NCBI RefSeq assembly: GCF_003111665.1
Contig: NZ_CP022188.1
Span: forward strand, 1,550,001-1,614,000
Reading direction: 5' to 3'
Length of the DNA: 64,000 nt
Source of the DNA: Parazoarcus communis
GTDB taxonomy: Bacteria > Pseudomonadota > Gammaproteobacteria > Burkholderiales > Rhodocyclaceae
Each line of letters starts with the position of its first letter. The first letter of the stretch is position 1. The notes under the pieces were generated by a model that was given only the letters and a program-made list of their open reading frames with translations, had not been told where the DNA came from and did not search any database. This document shows positions 63,788 through 64,000 of the stretch, one piece after another. The translations under genes were made by a program, and so were the position numbers.

Positions 63788-64000
63788 ATGTCCGGAACCC
63801 TTTTTATCGTCACCGCGCCTTCCGGCGCCGGCAAGACCACGCTGGTGCGGGGTCTGCTCGAACGCGATCCGCAGGTGCAGTTGTCCATCTCCTACGCCAC
63901 CCGCGAGCCGCGCCCGGGCGAGCAGAACGGGCGTGAGTACCACTTCGTTGACGTACCCACGTTCCGTGCCCTGCGCGACCGCGGTGAGTTTCTCGAATGG
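63788..64000 (+). CDS. gmk: Guanylate kinase (5' part, cut by the window edge)
   Basis: The first 71 codons of a typical guanylate kinase: [20 protein letters not shown] with the P-loop, then [22 protein letters not shown] and DRGEFLEW. It phosphorylates GMP to GDP. Continues beyond the window. Confidence 0.97.
   Translation, partial: MSGTLFIVTAPSGAGKTTLVRGLLERDPQVQLSISYATREPRPGEQNGREYHFVDVPTFRALRDRGEFLEW

Overview
The window looks like a betaproteobacterial chromosome of the Rhodocyclales/Zoogloeaceae kind (Azoarcus, Thauera, Aromatoleum). This is inferred from the GC-rich housekeeping run kinase-phosphatase-rph-rdgB-hemW, yicC and gmk, and from the amide/urea catabolic cluster. Nothing here fixes a species.

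Positions 1-42283 form one integrative genomic island. It is flanked by direct repeats of at least 54 bp (1-54 and 42230-42283). The right copy is the 3' part of an intact tRNA-Arg(CCG) gene, and the integrase, excisionase-like and repressor genes lie beside it. At the far left end are a Fic protein with an altered catalytic motif and a three-gene operon holding two very large tyrosine-recombinase-like proteins (2014-8250). Next, 8.4-25 kb is an AT-richer, IS-scarred cargo of envelope genes: outer-membrane phospholipase A, a patatin/beta-barrel phospholipase, two MscS-type channels, a DUF4105 protein and small periplasmic proteins. Several decayed genes and four IS3/IS5 elements or remnants lie among them.

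Positions 26.3-39.2 kb hold a complete type I-C CRISPR-Cas locus (cas3, cas5c, cas8c, cas7c, cas4, cas1, cas2). Its array has 31 repeats and 30 spacers. Two identical 1270-bp IS3-family elements in opposite orientation each split one spacer; both spacers can be rebuilt from the target duplications. The most notable feature lies between cas3 and cas5c. A solitary degenerate repeat is followed by a 34-nt pseudo-spacer, whose first 22 nt match (20/22) a site about 310 bp upstream. That site sits behind a 5'-TTC motif, the canonical I-C PAM, and overlaps a promoter with an extended -10. This is the layout expected of a crRNA-like RNA that makes Cascade repress a promoter (CreR or CreTA type). Between promoter and guide lie a strongly foldable RNA segment and a mini-ORF with a near-perfect Shine-Dalgarno and AGA and ATA codons, a candidate CreT-like toxin.

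Right of the tRNA is core chromosome. The minus-strand run reads Ser/Thr kinase, PP2C phosphatase, rph, rdgB, hemW. On the plus strand yicC is followed by an EamA exporter. A 15-kb amide-utilisation locus (48.7-63.7 kb) separates yicC from gmk: a urea/short-chain-amide ABC transporter (urtABCDE-like), formamidase fmdA, fmdB, aliphatic amidase amiE and a MoxR/vWA pair, all on the minus strand. Divergent to it are an NCS1-transporter/hybrid-histidine-kinase fusion and a LuxR-type response regulator, a probable amide-sensing pair. gmk runs off the right edge.
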